The notes beneath the pieces were generated by a model that made no database searches, had not been told where the DNA came from, and worked only from the letters and a program-made list of their open reading frames with translations. DNA of 64,000 nucleotides from Clostridium acetobutylicum ATCC 824 (lineage in GTDB: Bacteria; Bacillota; Clostridia; Clostridiales; Clostridiaceae): NCBI RefSeq assembly GCF_000008765.1, contig NC_003030.1:2390001-2454000 (forward strand), read 5' to 3'. The position numbers and the translations under genes are program-made. How positions within the stretch are numbered: the first letter of the stretch is position 1; each line of letters begins with the position of its first letter. Shown here piece by piece: positions 34,468 through 44,700 of the stretch.

Positions 34468-36411
34468 ATGATCAAACTCAAGAACTTAATGAATAAAATT
34501 ATTAAATTTAGATATTTAATAGCCTTTATTATTTTTATTCTTTGCGTTGCTTCAGATTTCAATTTTAGCTCTTTGCCTGCATGGGAAACATATGTTCCAC
34601 AAAATAATAATATTTCTTCTAAAACACTTGGCAAAATTAGGTACATAAGAACTGATGAATGGTTTGTTCAAACCCCATTTTATATGGCACAAGCTATGAA
34701 CAAAAATCATTATCCAGTTAATAATAATAATATTGGCGTATCCGGTCAAAACATGATTTTAAATTATAATGCTCCAGTACTTGATATTACAGTACTATCG
34801 AAACCATTTAACTGGGGTTTTTTGCTTTTAGGTAAAGGTTATGGTTTATCATGGTATTGGTTCTCTAAATTATTGTTACTAATTTTACTTTCATATGAAA
34901 TTTGTTACATAATAACAAAAGGTAATAAGCCAATATCCGTGCTTGGAAGTCTTTGGATAACATTTTCTCCTGCTGTACAATGGTGGTTTATGCAGCATAT
35001 AGGCGATTTGGTGTTTTATTTTGAAGCTATTATTGTTACCTATTACTATTTTTTAAAAAATCTAACCACAAAATTCAAAAAAATATTCTTTGCATTTGCA
35101 TTTTCCTTAAGTTGCATAGGTTTTACTCTTGTAATATATCCTGCTGTTCAAGTCCCACTTTTTTATCTAGGAATAATATTTATGGTTATTCTTTTTATGA
35201 ATTTGAAAAAAGATTTAACATTTAAAATTAGTGACATATTAATTATTATTCTTAGCTTCGGATTTATAGCCTTTAATCTAATTCATTTTTATCTAATTTC
35301 AGAAGGATCGTTAAAGATTTTATTGAATACAGCTTATCCTGGTAAAAGAGTAAGCACGGGTGGGGATTTACCTTGGTATGTGCTAAATATTTTTCTAATA
35401 AATCCATTCCTCCCATTTAAAGATTCAACTTACAAGAACAATTGTGAAGTCAGCAACTTGTATAATTTTTTCTTTCCACTAATATTTTGTGTGCCACTTT
35501 TAGTAAAAAACAAATTAAAACTTAAAATTAAAGATTTAAAGTTTGGAATTTGTCTAATTGCATTTGCTCTTATTCAAATTTTCTTTATGTTTTTTAAGAT
35601 ACCAACTTTTTTATCAAAAATTACATTGTTCTCGTATGTTACTGGTGAACGTCTTTTAGTTGTATATGCTTTAACGTCTGTTTATCTAAGCATATGGGCA
35701 CTAGCTTTAATTTCTAAGAAGAAACCTTTTACACCAATATTCTCATTAATTGTAAGTGCAATAACTACATTAATATATTATATTACAATTTTTCATTCTC
35801 CATTTAGAATATATGTTACTCCTATATACTATTATTTAATACTAGCTATATTTTTCATTTTAAGTTTTCTATTGGTATATGGTAAAAAAACTTATTTTAC
35901 TATTATAATGGCTATTATGATAATAGTAACTGGCATAACTGTAAATCCTTTAACAAAAGGTGTTAATTCCTTGTATAATAATAATTTATCAAAAAACATT
36001 ATCTCAATATCACAAAGTAACCCAAGTGCTAATTGGATATCTGTAGATAATACTGGCGGTATTATGGGAGCCTTTATATATGCTAATGGAGGAAAATGTC
36101 TAGATGGTGTAAATTTTTATCCTGATCTAAAAAAATGGAAATTACTTGATCCTAAACACCGTAACAACCTTATATATAATCGCTATTCACATTTTTCTTT
36201 TAATTTAACCGACAAAAAAACATCATTTAAATTATTAGCTCCTGATAATATAGAGGTAATTTTGGATATTAATGATTTAAAGAAATTAAAAGTAAAATTT
36301 ATTCTAGCACAATCTAGTTTAGATAACTATGCAAACTCTAATGTTGTTTTTGACAAAATATATCAAGATAGAGTAAATAATTACATAATATATAAAGTAA
36401 TTTATAAATAA
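34468..36411 (+). CDS. Large polytopic membrane protein, probable GT-C-type glycosyltransferase
   Basis: 647 residues from ATG 34468, preferred over a TTG three codons upstream because AGGAAAGG is then 9 bases away. About 12-13 membrane segments. An acidic first extracytoplasmic loop (about residues 30-110) contains RYIRTDEWFVQTP, a placement typical of GT-C glycosyltransferases that take sugar from a polyprenyl phosphate outside the membrane; a soluble C-terminal part (about 500-647) follows. The next gene encodes a GtrB-like polyprenyl-phosphate glycosyltransferase, the usual partner of such proteins in O-antigen/teichoic acid side-chain modification. Function is inferred from topology and context; I recognise no exact family. 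Confidence 0.7.
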   Translation: MIKLKNLMNKIIKFRYLIAFIIFILCVASDFNFSSLPAWETYVPQNNNISSKTLGKIRYIRTDEWFVQTPFYMAQAMNKNHYPVNNNNIGVSGQNMILNYNAPVLDITVLSKPFNWGFLLLGKGYGLSWYWFSKLLLLILLSYEICYIITKGNKPISVLGSLWITFSPAVQWWFMQHIGDLVFYFEAIIVTYYYFLKNLTTKFKKIFFAFAFSLSCIGFTLVIYPAVQVPLFYLGIIFMVILFMNLKKDLTFKISDILIIILSFGFIAFNLIHFYLISEGSLKILLNTAYPGKRVSTGGDLPWYVLNIFLINPFLPFKDSTYKNNCEVSNLYNFFFPLIFCVPLLVKNKLKLKIKDLKFGICLIAFALIQIFFMFFKIPTFLSKITLFSYVTGERLLVVYALTSVYLSIWALALISKKKPFTPIFSLIVSAITTLIYYITIFHSPFRIYVTPIYYYLILAIFFILSFLLVYGKKTYFTIIMAIMIIVTGITVNPLTKGVNSLYNNNLSKNIISISQSNPSANWISVDNTGGIMGAFIYANGGKCLDGVNFYPDLKKWKLLDPKHRNNLIYNRYSHFSFNLTDKKTSFKLLAPDNIEVILDINDLKKLKVKFILAQSSLDNYANSNVVFDKIYQDRVNNYIIYKVIYK

Positions 36412-36422
36412 AAAATCTATTT

Positions 36423-36475
36423 ACTTGAATTTATTGCAATTTTATTTTAAAATAAAATCTGTAATAAATCCAAGT
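36423..36475 (+). other. Long intercistronic stem-loop
   Basis: Arms 36423-36448 and 36449-36475 pair over about 25 positions with one G-U pair, one mismatch and one bulge. No T-run follows, so it is not a standard terminator; it lies between the two plus-strand genes and may stabilise or process the transcript. Confidence 0.65.
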
Positions 36476-36521
36476 ACTTATGTTAGGCAAAACTTATAAT
36501 CAGTTTGAAAGGGTGTTAATT

Positions 36522-37469
36522 TTGAAAATAGCAGTTTTAATTCCATGTTACAACGAAGAATTAACAATAAAAAAGGTTATTACCGACTTCAAAAAGGTCT
36601 TACCAGATGCGTATATTTATGTTTACGATAATAATTCAAAAGACAATACTGCAGCAATTGCAAAGGAAAGTGGTGCTATAGTTGTAAGAGAACCTCGCCA
36701 AGGTAAAGGAAATGTTGTAAGAAGTATGTTTAAGGATATAGATGCTGATTATTACATTATGGTTGATGGTGACGATACATACCCTGCAGAATTTGCAAAA
36801 GAACTTCTTAAACCAATAATAAATGGTGAAGCTGATATGACTATAGGCGATAGATTATCAAATGGTACATATGAATCCGAAAATAAAAGAGCTTTCCACA
36901 ACTTCGGAAACAAATTAGTAAAAAATCTTATTGGAAAACTGTTCAAAAATGATATTAACGATATTATGACAGGTTATAGAGCATTTAACAGATATTTTGT
37001 AAAAACCATACCTGTACTAAGTTCAGGATTTGAAATTGAGACAGAAATGAGTATACATGCGCTTGATAAAAAATTTCTTTTAAAGGAAATACCTATAGAT
37101 TATAGAGATAGACCTGAAGGAAGTTCTTCAAAACTCAATACATACAAAGATGGTTTAAAAGTAATTAAAACAATTTTATTCCTTTTTAAGGACTATAAGC
37201 CTCTACCATTCTTTTCCATATTGGCGCTTTTAATATTCTTAATAGGATTACTAGTTGGTTCACCCGTTATAATAGAGTTTGTAAAAACTCATCGTATATC
37301 AAAATTACCTTCTGCAGTCCTAACTATGGGTCTTATTACTTCTGCTATTATGTTCTTTGTAAATGGGCTTATTTTAGATACTTTAGTAAAGCAGAACAAC
37401 CAAAATTACGAGTTATTTTTAAATAATTATAAATCTACTAATCCTGTAGAAAATTATACTGATAAGTAA
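36522..37469 (+). CDS. GtrB/DPM1-like polyprenyl-phosphate glycosyltransferase
   Basis: 316 residues from TTG 36522, chosen because GAAAGGG lies 8 bases upstream; ATG 36480 has no ribosome site and abuts a large hairpin. GT2 core: KIAVLIPCYNEELTIKKV, YVYDNNSKDNTAAIA, PRQGKGNVVRSMF, the DGDDTYP metal-binding motif, DIMTGYRAFNR and SGFEIETEMSIHA. Two C-terminal membrane helices (about 225-250 and 265-290) match the GtrB/YkcC type, which load a hexose onto undecaprenyl phosphate. It would supply the neighbouring GT-C-like protein with lipid-linked sugar. A strong terminator follows. Confidence 0.88.
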   Translation: MKIAVLIPCYNEELTIKKVITDFKKVLPDAYIYVYDNNSKDNTAAIAKESGAIVVREPRQGKGNVVRSMFKDIDADYYIMVDGDDTYPAEFAKELLKPIINGEADMTIGDRLSNGTYESENKRAFHNFGNKLVKNLIGKLFKNDINDIMTGYRAFNRYFVKTIPVLSSGFEIETEMSIHALDKKFLLKEIPIDYRDRPEGSSSKLNTYKDGLKVIKTILFLFKDYKPLPFFSILALLIFLIGLLVGSPVIIEFVKTHRISKLPSAVLTMGLITSAIMFFVNGLILDTLVKQNNQNYELFLNNYKSTNPVENYTDK

Positions 37470-37502
37470 TTGTAATTATATTTTTAACATTATTTATATA
37501 TA

Positions 37503-37545
37503 AAAAAAGAAGAAAGCTTATTTATAATGAGCTTTCTTCTTTTTT
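37503..37545. terminator. Bidirectional terminator between convergent genes
   Basis: Perfect 16-bp stem (37503-37518 with 37530-37545), 11-base loop, A/T tracts on both sides. Confidence 0.9.
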
Positions 37546-37592
37546 ATTTTTATAAATTCTTTGCCATAAATCTTCAAGTTATAATATTACTC

Positions 37593-39890
37593 TTAATTAA
37601 ATGAAGGTATATCAAATTTTAAAATTGGACTTGTACACATATCAATTAATTTTTTGATATTATATATTTGATTATACGCCCATCTTACATCAGTAGCATA
37701 TTGATGTGTTCCCGGATTTGCCGGATTCCATCTCATCTTATATAGAGTATTTTGAGCATAACTTGAATTATTTATATAGCTGGATCCTATCCAACTAGCT
37801 CCACCTATAATAGCCTTATCTACAGTTGTCCATCCCTGTTTATATGCAAATTGGGATCCATAGTAATTAGGATTTGAATCTAGTGCATTTATTCCAAACA
37901 TATTGTAAACAATTGTACCATTTACATTCATTCCTTTTGCTAAGGCAGAAGTTCCATTTCCTGTCTCTAAAAGCGCATGAGAAACTAAATAAAATACACT
38001 GATATTATTTTGCTGAGCAGATTGAAGAAACGCTCCTCCATGTCCCTGCAACACGCCTTTACCTACAAGCATATTATTAACTTCATCAACAGTTATCCCT
38101 GATTGGTAGTTCAAAACTAAAAATTGATATATACCATAACTATCAAGAAAATTATTAGGATTAGCATAATATTGGACTGTACTTCTATCTGCTGAAACCC
38201 AAGAACTTCCTGATTCTGTAACTGGCTCTCCATACTGCATTTGCTTATCAACTAACTGTGATAGTGAAGTGTTGTACTTTGTACTTGAAGCATCAACTCC
38301 AACCAGCTTAGTAATTTTAAAGCTTTGAGAAGTAGTTTTACCACCATTATCATAAGCCGTTAGAGTAACAGTATGTAGTCCATTTGTTAACCCAGTTGTA
38401 TCTAAAGTATAATTAAATCCACTTACATCTGCATTTTGATACATAGGATATGCATTCTTAACATCAGGTCTGGAAGAACCATATGAGGTATCTGCCTTAT
38501 ACTGTCCATCTACAGAAACAGTCACTTTTTGAATTCCTGTAGAACCAAGTGCCCATCCTCTTAAGTTTAAGTTATTTAGGCTAGAATCCTTAATAATAAC
38601 ATCTCCACTTGGATCATCTATACACATCATAGGTTGTAAAACCTTATACGTTATATTCATAGATTTGTTTAGTATCTGTGAATCCTTTCCTATAACTTGA
38701 ACTTTTAATGTCTTGTTTCCATCAGTTAATATATTTCTTCCTATTGAAAAAGAATAATTAACTTGTCCACCATTCACAGAAGTAATATTTGCTTTTCCAA
38801 GTAGGCTTGTGTATTCGTACACATCAATTTCTTGAATTCCATTGGAATTAGTAGCACTACCACTTAAGTTAATAGTTTGATTATCATAAAATACACTTCC
38901 AGCACTTGGTGATGCTATACTCACACTAGGAGCTACAGCTTGAGATAAATCTCTAACAATTCTCATTCTAATTGCCTGTATATTCTGATTGGGGTCTCCA
39001 GTTATAGCACCATCCTGAACCCAATCCATCCAACCTACATTAGCCACATGTACCTGATATTGAATATGATAGCCGGATATATTATTCAACTTTATTTGTA
39101 TTTGCCTCATTGCCAAGGCTTGTCCTACCGTCCCTACGATATTACCATTTTGAACTTCTGACATCCAACCCTTATTCTCTACGTTAGCTTGGTAAGATAT
39201 GCTGGATCCTGTTGGTAAATTATCGCTGTTTATTTTAAGAGCTTCTAGATTTACGCCCTTTCCGACAGTTCCTGCAATATCCATGTTACTTGTAGGATTC
39301 ATCCAGCCTATATTTTGAACCTGTGCTTGATAATTTACATTTATGTCACCAGTAGGCTGAGCTGGCTGAGGTGTAGGCTGCACTGTTGTACCATCTTTTA
39401 CTATTTTTATTCTTATTGCCTCAACTCTTAAACCTCTACCACTAGTACCTGCAACTGCACCATCTTGTACCCAATCCATCCAACCTACATTTTGAACATG
39501 GACCTGATATGCAACATGGTAATTTGGAGCCCCAGCAAGATTGATTTTTATTGCCTCAACCCTAAGTCCTTGACCCGTCGTTCCCGCAACTGCACCTTCT
39601 TGTACCTGCGACATCCAACCTATATTCTCTACATGAACCTGATAGTTAATAGTAGCTCCAGGAACAACATTACTATTTAAGAGGTTCATTTTTAACGCCT
39701 CAATTCTAAGATCTTGTCCTGTTGTGCCACTGGTATCACCATCTTGAAATGCTTGCTGCCAACCAATATTTTGTACATGTGATGAATATTGAATTCCTAA
39801 ATCATTAGTCTGCGCATTTACTTTGCTTGAAAATATAGATATAAACATTAAAACGAACATAGCAAATATTATGTTCATTTTCTTCGTCAT
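37593..39890 (-). CDS. ChW-repeat cell-wall glucosaminidase
   Basis: 765 residues. Signal peptide (1-26, ending SSKVNA), three ChW repeats (about 32-170), a short Thr/Gln/Pro linker, three more ChW repeats (about 186-320), two beta-sandwich (Ig-like) segments (about 330-530), and a C-terminal GH73-type N-acetylglucosaminidase domain with the catalytic glutamate E642 in ALLETGNGTSALA, plus NMFGINA and GSQFAYKQGW. It would cut peptidoglycan glycan strands at the cell surface, with ChW repeats as the anchor. Compared with the metalloprotease at 3.2-5.8 kb the order is reversed (repeats first). GAAAGGAGGTGAAC, an extended Shine-Dalgarno, precedes ATG 39890. Single-gene unit inside the polysaccharide locus. 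Confidence 0.92.
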   Translation of the reverse strand: MTKKMNIIFAMFVLMFISIFSSKVNAQTNDLGIQYSSHVQNIGWQQAFQDGDTSGTTGQDLRIEALKMNLLNSNVVPGATINYQVHVENIGWMSQVQEGAVAGTTGQGLRVEAIKINLAGAPNYHVAYQVHVQNVGWMDWVQDGAVAGTSGRGLRVEAIRIKIVKDGTTVQPTPQPAQPTGDINVNYQAQVQNIGWMNPTSNMDIAGTVGKGVNLEALKINSDNLPTGSSISYQANVENKGWMSEVQNGNIVGTVGQALAMRQIQIKLNNISGYHIQYQVHVANVGWMDWVQDGAITGDPNQNIQAIRMRIVRDLSQAVAPSVSIASPSAGSVFYDNQTINLSGSATNSNGIQEIDVYEYTSLLGKANITSVNGGQVNYSFSIGRNILTDGNKTLKVQVIGKDSQILNKSMNITYKVLQPMMCIDDPSGDVIIKDSSLNNLNLRGWALGSTGIQKVTVSVDGQYKADTSYGSSRPDVKNAYPMYQNADVSGFNYTLDTTGLTNGLHTVTLTAYDNGGKTTSQSFKITKLVGVDASSTKYNTSLSQLVDKQMQYGEPVTESGSSWVSADRSTVQYYANPNNFLDSYGIYQFLVLNYQSGITVDEVNNMLVGKGVLQGHGGAFLQSAQQNNISVFYLVSHALLETGNGTSALAKGMNVNGTIVYNMFGINALDSNPNYYGSQFAYKQGWTTVDKAIIGGASWIGSSYINNSSYAQNTLYKMRWNPANPGTHQYATDVRWAYNQIYNIKKLIDMCTSPILKFDIPSFN

Positions 39891-40385
39891 TAATGTTCAC
39901 CTCCTTTCAACCATAAATAAAACAGCATATATTATTTTTCGTAATATATACTCATAAATTGAGTAAAATATAAAATTTATATATTAAAATAATATCTAAA
40001 CTTAATTGATATTACTCTATTTATCTTTTCATTTTGCACTTTTGATTTAAGGTGTTAAATCATATGTGTATGCAAGTAACTTATTGTAAAATTAATACAT
40101 AAATTCACTTAAAATTTTTGCCACACACGTATAATATTATTATTTTATGCATTCTAAGTCAAGTAAAATTAGCGGTTAATTCGCCACAATACATTTAATT
40201 TACTTATTTTTATACAATAAATACACAGTAATATATTATTTCATCATTTTTTACACTAATTATATTTTTTTTGGATAAAAAGTATAATTATAACTTTAAT
40301 ATTTTAAATAATAACATACATACTTATCACGAACATGGAACTAAAAAAATAACCATCCACTTTAATTGGATAGTTATTTTTAATT
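39891..40385. other. 495-base intergenic region
   Basis: No gene seen. It contains the terminator of the preceding GT4 gene (40346-40380) and the leader of the glucosaminidase gene, where ACTCA-ATTTA-TGAGT near 39945-39965 forms a small inverted repeat. No riboswitch recognised. Confidence 0.45.
40346..40380 (-). terminator. Terminator after the GT4 gene
   Basis: 14-base arms 40346-40359 and 40367-40380 (one G-U pair), T-run on the minus strand, 6 bases past the stop. Confidence 0.82.
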
Positions 40386-41696
40386 CTATTTACGAAACTT
40401 TTTTTTTATTATACGCTTGATTTTTGATATAACTCTAACATAATAATACTTTATCAAGCCTTGACTTTTGTAAAAAAACTTTACCTTTTTTATTTTATCA
40501 GAAGATATATATGGATTCTCACAAAATTCAATTAATGGTTTAACAACGTTACTCCATTTATACTCTTCTTTTATCTTACTAATGTTCTCTTTCGCTTCTT
40601 TATACTTATCAGTATCATCAAGCAGTTTAAGTATTTTATCAGCTAAATTCTCATGATCGCCCGCTTCATGACAAAATCCCAAATTGTTTTTTTCTACAAG
40701 CTCAGACATATAATCACCACTTGTAAGAACCATAGGCAAATCGCACCATAAATAGTCCAAAATTCTGGTTCTAAAAGAATACCTAGTCTCAAGATTATTC
40801 AGATATGTACTTACACCTATATCAGCCTCTAAAAGATAATTTTGTCTTTCATTGTAATCTACCCATTCATTAAAAAATACATTTTTATTATAAATACCGT
40901 ATTCTTTACTTCTTTTTATACATTCATCTGCTACAGTAGTATCTACATTTAAGCTTGGATGACCAATTCCCATAAAAAATAATTTAACATCCTGCCTTTT
41001 ACAACATATATCCTTCATTGCTTCAATTAGGGTAATAGGATCAAACCAATTCCAAATGCCTCCTCCCCATATAAGTACTTTATCATCAATACCTATATTA
41101 GGCCATACACCCTTTAAAACATTCTTAGTTTTTTTAGGAGCTTCATCATTAAATCCAAATGGTACAACATCAATAAGTTTTTTCATTTGAACATCATCTG
41201 TATAAGTAACTGGATTAACTCTATTTATTGCAGAAAGCATTCCCATCCAGTAATCTTTTTGCTTTTCACTAGCACATATAAAAAAATCTCCAATGGATAG
41301 TTGTTCGAGCAATAAGTTTATATCTGTTTCATGATAATCAACACGTTCCTTTATACTTAAAAACTTTCTAAGCTCCAAATTTTCCAACGTTATTGGGTCA
41401 TATATATCAACTGCTATAGGCTTTTTCACACGTTTTAAAAATGGATACAACCTAAAGGCTATTCCTTGAACAACTATAGAATCCACATTACTTGCTTTTT
41501 GTTTAAGAACATCTTTATCTCCAATAATAATTTCAAAGCTTTCATTTTCAAAGCTCATATCAGTTGTTTTATTAGGTATAAATAAAATAACTGATAGCTT
41601 TTTCGACAATTCCCTTGCAAAATTTAAATATCTTATACCTGGTCCCGACATTTTCTTTGCAACATTATCAGGACTAATTAATAAAACACTTTTCAT
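40386..41696 (-). CDS. Family 4-like glycosyltransferase, paralogue of the fusion protein's second domain
   Basis: 436 residues, GT-B fold. Starts SVLLISPDNVAKKMSGPGIRY and contains LIWGGGIWNWFDPITLIEA, FFMGIGHP, FFNEWVDYNERQNYLLEADIG and ETRYSFRTRILDYLWCDLPM. The same motifs recur in the same order in residues about 385-780 of the large protein encoded directly upstream, so the two arose by duplication. The C-terminus is basic (KIKRIIKKKFRK), likely for membrane contact. Last gene of the minus-strand Wzm/Wzt operon, 13 bases after the fusion gene. Sugar unknown. Confidence 0.88.
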   Translation of the reverse strand: MKSVLLISPDNVAKKMSGPGIRYLNFARELSKKLSVILFIPNKTTDMSFENESFEIIIGDKDVLKQKASNVDSIVVQGIAFRLYPFLKRVKKPIAVDIYDPITLENLELRKFLSIKERVDYHETDINLLLEQLSIGDFFICASEKQKDYWMGMLSAINRVNPVTYTDDVQMKKLIDVVPFGFNDEAPKKTKNVLKGVWPNIGIDDKVLIWGGGIWNWFDPITLIEAMKDICCKRQDVKLFFMGIGHPSLNVDTTVADECIKRSKEYGIYNKNVFFNEWVDYNERQNYLLEADIGVSTYLNNLETRYSFRTRILDYLWCDLPMVLTSGDYMSELVEKNNLGFCHEAGDHENLADKILKLLDDTDKYKEAKENISKIKEEYKWSNVVKPLIEFCENPYISSDKIKKVKFFYKSQGLIKYYYVRVISKIKRIIKKKFRK

Positions 41697-41709
41697 TTTT
41701 ATACTCCCA

Positions 41710-44700
41710 TTATCTCCTAAATATTTTCTTAAAAGCCCTAAAAATATTTAAATTCTTAATTCTGTTAAGATTTCTATCTATTTTTCCAACATGACTCTCG
41801 AGCTCATTTACATTTACTTTAACTTCACTCAATGAATTTTGTAAATTTAATATTTTTTTATTTAAAGAATTTATTTCTTTCATCTTTTTAATCATTATAG
41901 TATTTACATCGCCATTTTCTGAGCCTTCTGAAAGCATAACCTCTTCTGAAATATCGAAATCAGATACTAGCTCTTCTTCATCCAGAACAACACATTTTTC
42001 TTTATCTAAAGGATTAACCTTATATACACATTTACTCTTAAATAAGAGACTTCCTTTAAGCTCTTTTCCATTCTCAATTATAGATCCAATATATTCATTT
42101 AAATCCTCTTTTTCTTCTCCATCATTTTTCCATATAGTTATGCAATTAGTAAAATCGTCTGTATCAGCTTCTAAGATAAATCTAAACTTTCTATTTTGAG
42201 AATTCATTATAGGCTTAAACTTGATACTAATCCATGAATTATCTGTAAGAGAACTAGCATCTATAGTTTGTTCTGCAACTATACTATTATTACTGTCCTC
42301 ATATAAATAAAATTTTATATCATGTTCATTTTTTCTTCCATATGTTGCAACCTTCAAATCAATACTCGTTAAATTTGGATATCTACATATGAATTTTTGA
42401 CCTATTTTTCTTCCTTTAGTTAACTGACCAACGTTTGAAGTTTGCCTTTCTTCTGAAATATCTACAATTACATTTTTAGTTCCTTCTATATCCATTTTCA
42501 TCTTTTTGATAGGATCATTACAGAATTTTACTAAAGGTTTCATTACTTTTTTCCATCTATATTCTTCTCTTACTTTTGCTATATTTGCTTTACATTTCTC
42601 GTAAAAAGCTTCATCTGAAACTAATTTTAAAATACCATCTTTTAAGCTAGCCACATTTCCATACTTTACAACAACGCCCAACTCATCCTTCTCTATAAGC
42701 TCTGCAAAATAATCTCCCTCTGTTGCTATTATAGGTAGTTTAGCCCAGAAATAATCAAGTATTCTTGTTCTAAAAGAAAACCTAGTTTCAAGATTATCTA
42801 AATGACAACTAACACCTGCAAAAGATTCCATAAGGAAATTTTGTCTATCATTATATTCAACCCAATCCATGTTAAAGAATACATATTTATCTTTTAATTC
42901 GAGTTTTTCAGCTAATTTTATAGCATTATTACACATTTCCATCTCTGGTACTCCTGGATTAGGATGTTTTACACCCAAGAAAAATAATTTAATATCATCT
43001 CTTTCCTTAGATATTTCATTAATTGCTTTAATCAAAGTGATTGGATCAAACCAATTCCATATTCCTCCACCCCAAATAAGTACTTTATCTGTATCCTTTA
43101 AATTTGGTATTTTATCTTTCATCATTTTTTTATTGTTTACAGGTTCTTCATTACTAACACCAAATGGAACTAAATCAATAAGCTTATCAAGTTTATATGA
43201 TAAATCATATTCATGTGGATTTACTTTATTAAGTGCAGAAAGCATTCCTATCCAGTAATCCATTTGCTTGTCATTTGCACATATGAAATAATCTCCTAAT
43301 TCTAGCTGCTCCAACTGTATCTTTAAATTCAAATTATTTGCTTCTACTCTATTTTTTATACTTTTATTCTTATATGTCTCCAGAATTTCTATAACAAATG
43401 GATCATATATATCAACTATAAGTATCTTTTCTCTGCAAATATCCTTAAGTTCAGGTATTATTTCAAGTATAAGTCCCTGTAGTATTATTATATCACTTTC
43501 ATGCGCTGCTCTTATAAGTTTATCTGCATTTCCCGGCTCGTATTCTACCATCTCAATATTTAACTCAGAAGTATCTATCTGATTTTCGTTAGGTATTGCT
43601 AAAACAACCTCATTATATTTACCTAATTCTTTGGCAAACTCCCAATATCTTATTCCTGGTCCTGCCATTTTTTTAGCTATTGGTTCATTAGATATAAGCA
43701 GTATTTTTCTTCTAAATTTAGCATCTAATTTTTCTTCAACATTATATGTATTTAATAATCTTTGGAATTTGTCCAAGTACTTATAATCATGATAATACTC
43801 AACTGGAAATGGCATTAAAGGATTAGGTATTAACTTCTTTAAATCAGTATCTTTAACTTTTCTATTCCTTTGTATGTACTGTCTTTTTTCATTAAGTCTT
43901 TGTAAGTTATCCGTAAGATTATTTATGGCAACTAAAGAAGAAAAGTTCTTTTCATCAGAATCAATTTCAAAAAAACTTTCTTCAGTATTAGTTATATCAA
44001 ATACACCTTCATCTAACTTTAAATCCATTTGTATCCTTTGAATCATTAAAAGCAAATTACATAGAACAATATCAAAATTATCACTTGAATAGTTTTTATA
44101 TATTGTATATAATGCATTTCTTTCAAACAAAGTTTTCATTTTATGTTGATTAAATTTCTTAGACGTACCATTATGCCTATGATAACATATAGCTTTAGAA
44201 CAAAATCTAACTTTATATCCTAAAACCCATAATCTCCAACCAAGATCTACATCTTCATAGTAAGCAAAATAATCCTTATCAAAACCTCCAATTTCAATAA
44301 AAACATCTTTTCTTATGAGCATAGAACCACCACAAGCAAAAAGTATATCTCTATCTTCATTATACTTCTTATTAGCTTCCTTTATATCCATGCCATAATC
44401 ATATTGGTAGCCGTATCCAGCAAAACTTACACTTCCACCAGCAAAATCAAGTTTAGAACCGTCCCAATTGACAATCTTACTTCCTGCACATACGTAACTA
44501 TTATCGTTACAGTTTTCAAGAGTTTCAAACATGTCATTAAGCCAATTTTTATCTAACTTCATGTCATTGTTGATTAATGCTAAATACTCTCCCTCTGCTA
44601 TCTTTGCAGCATCATCATTAGGTTTTGCAAATCCTTCGTTTGAATCATTTTTTATAATTTTAACTGCTGGATAGTTTTTTTTCAAAAACTCAACTGAGCC

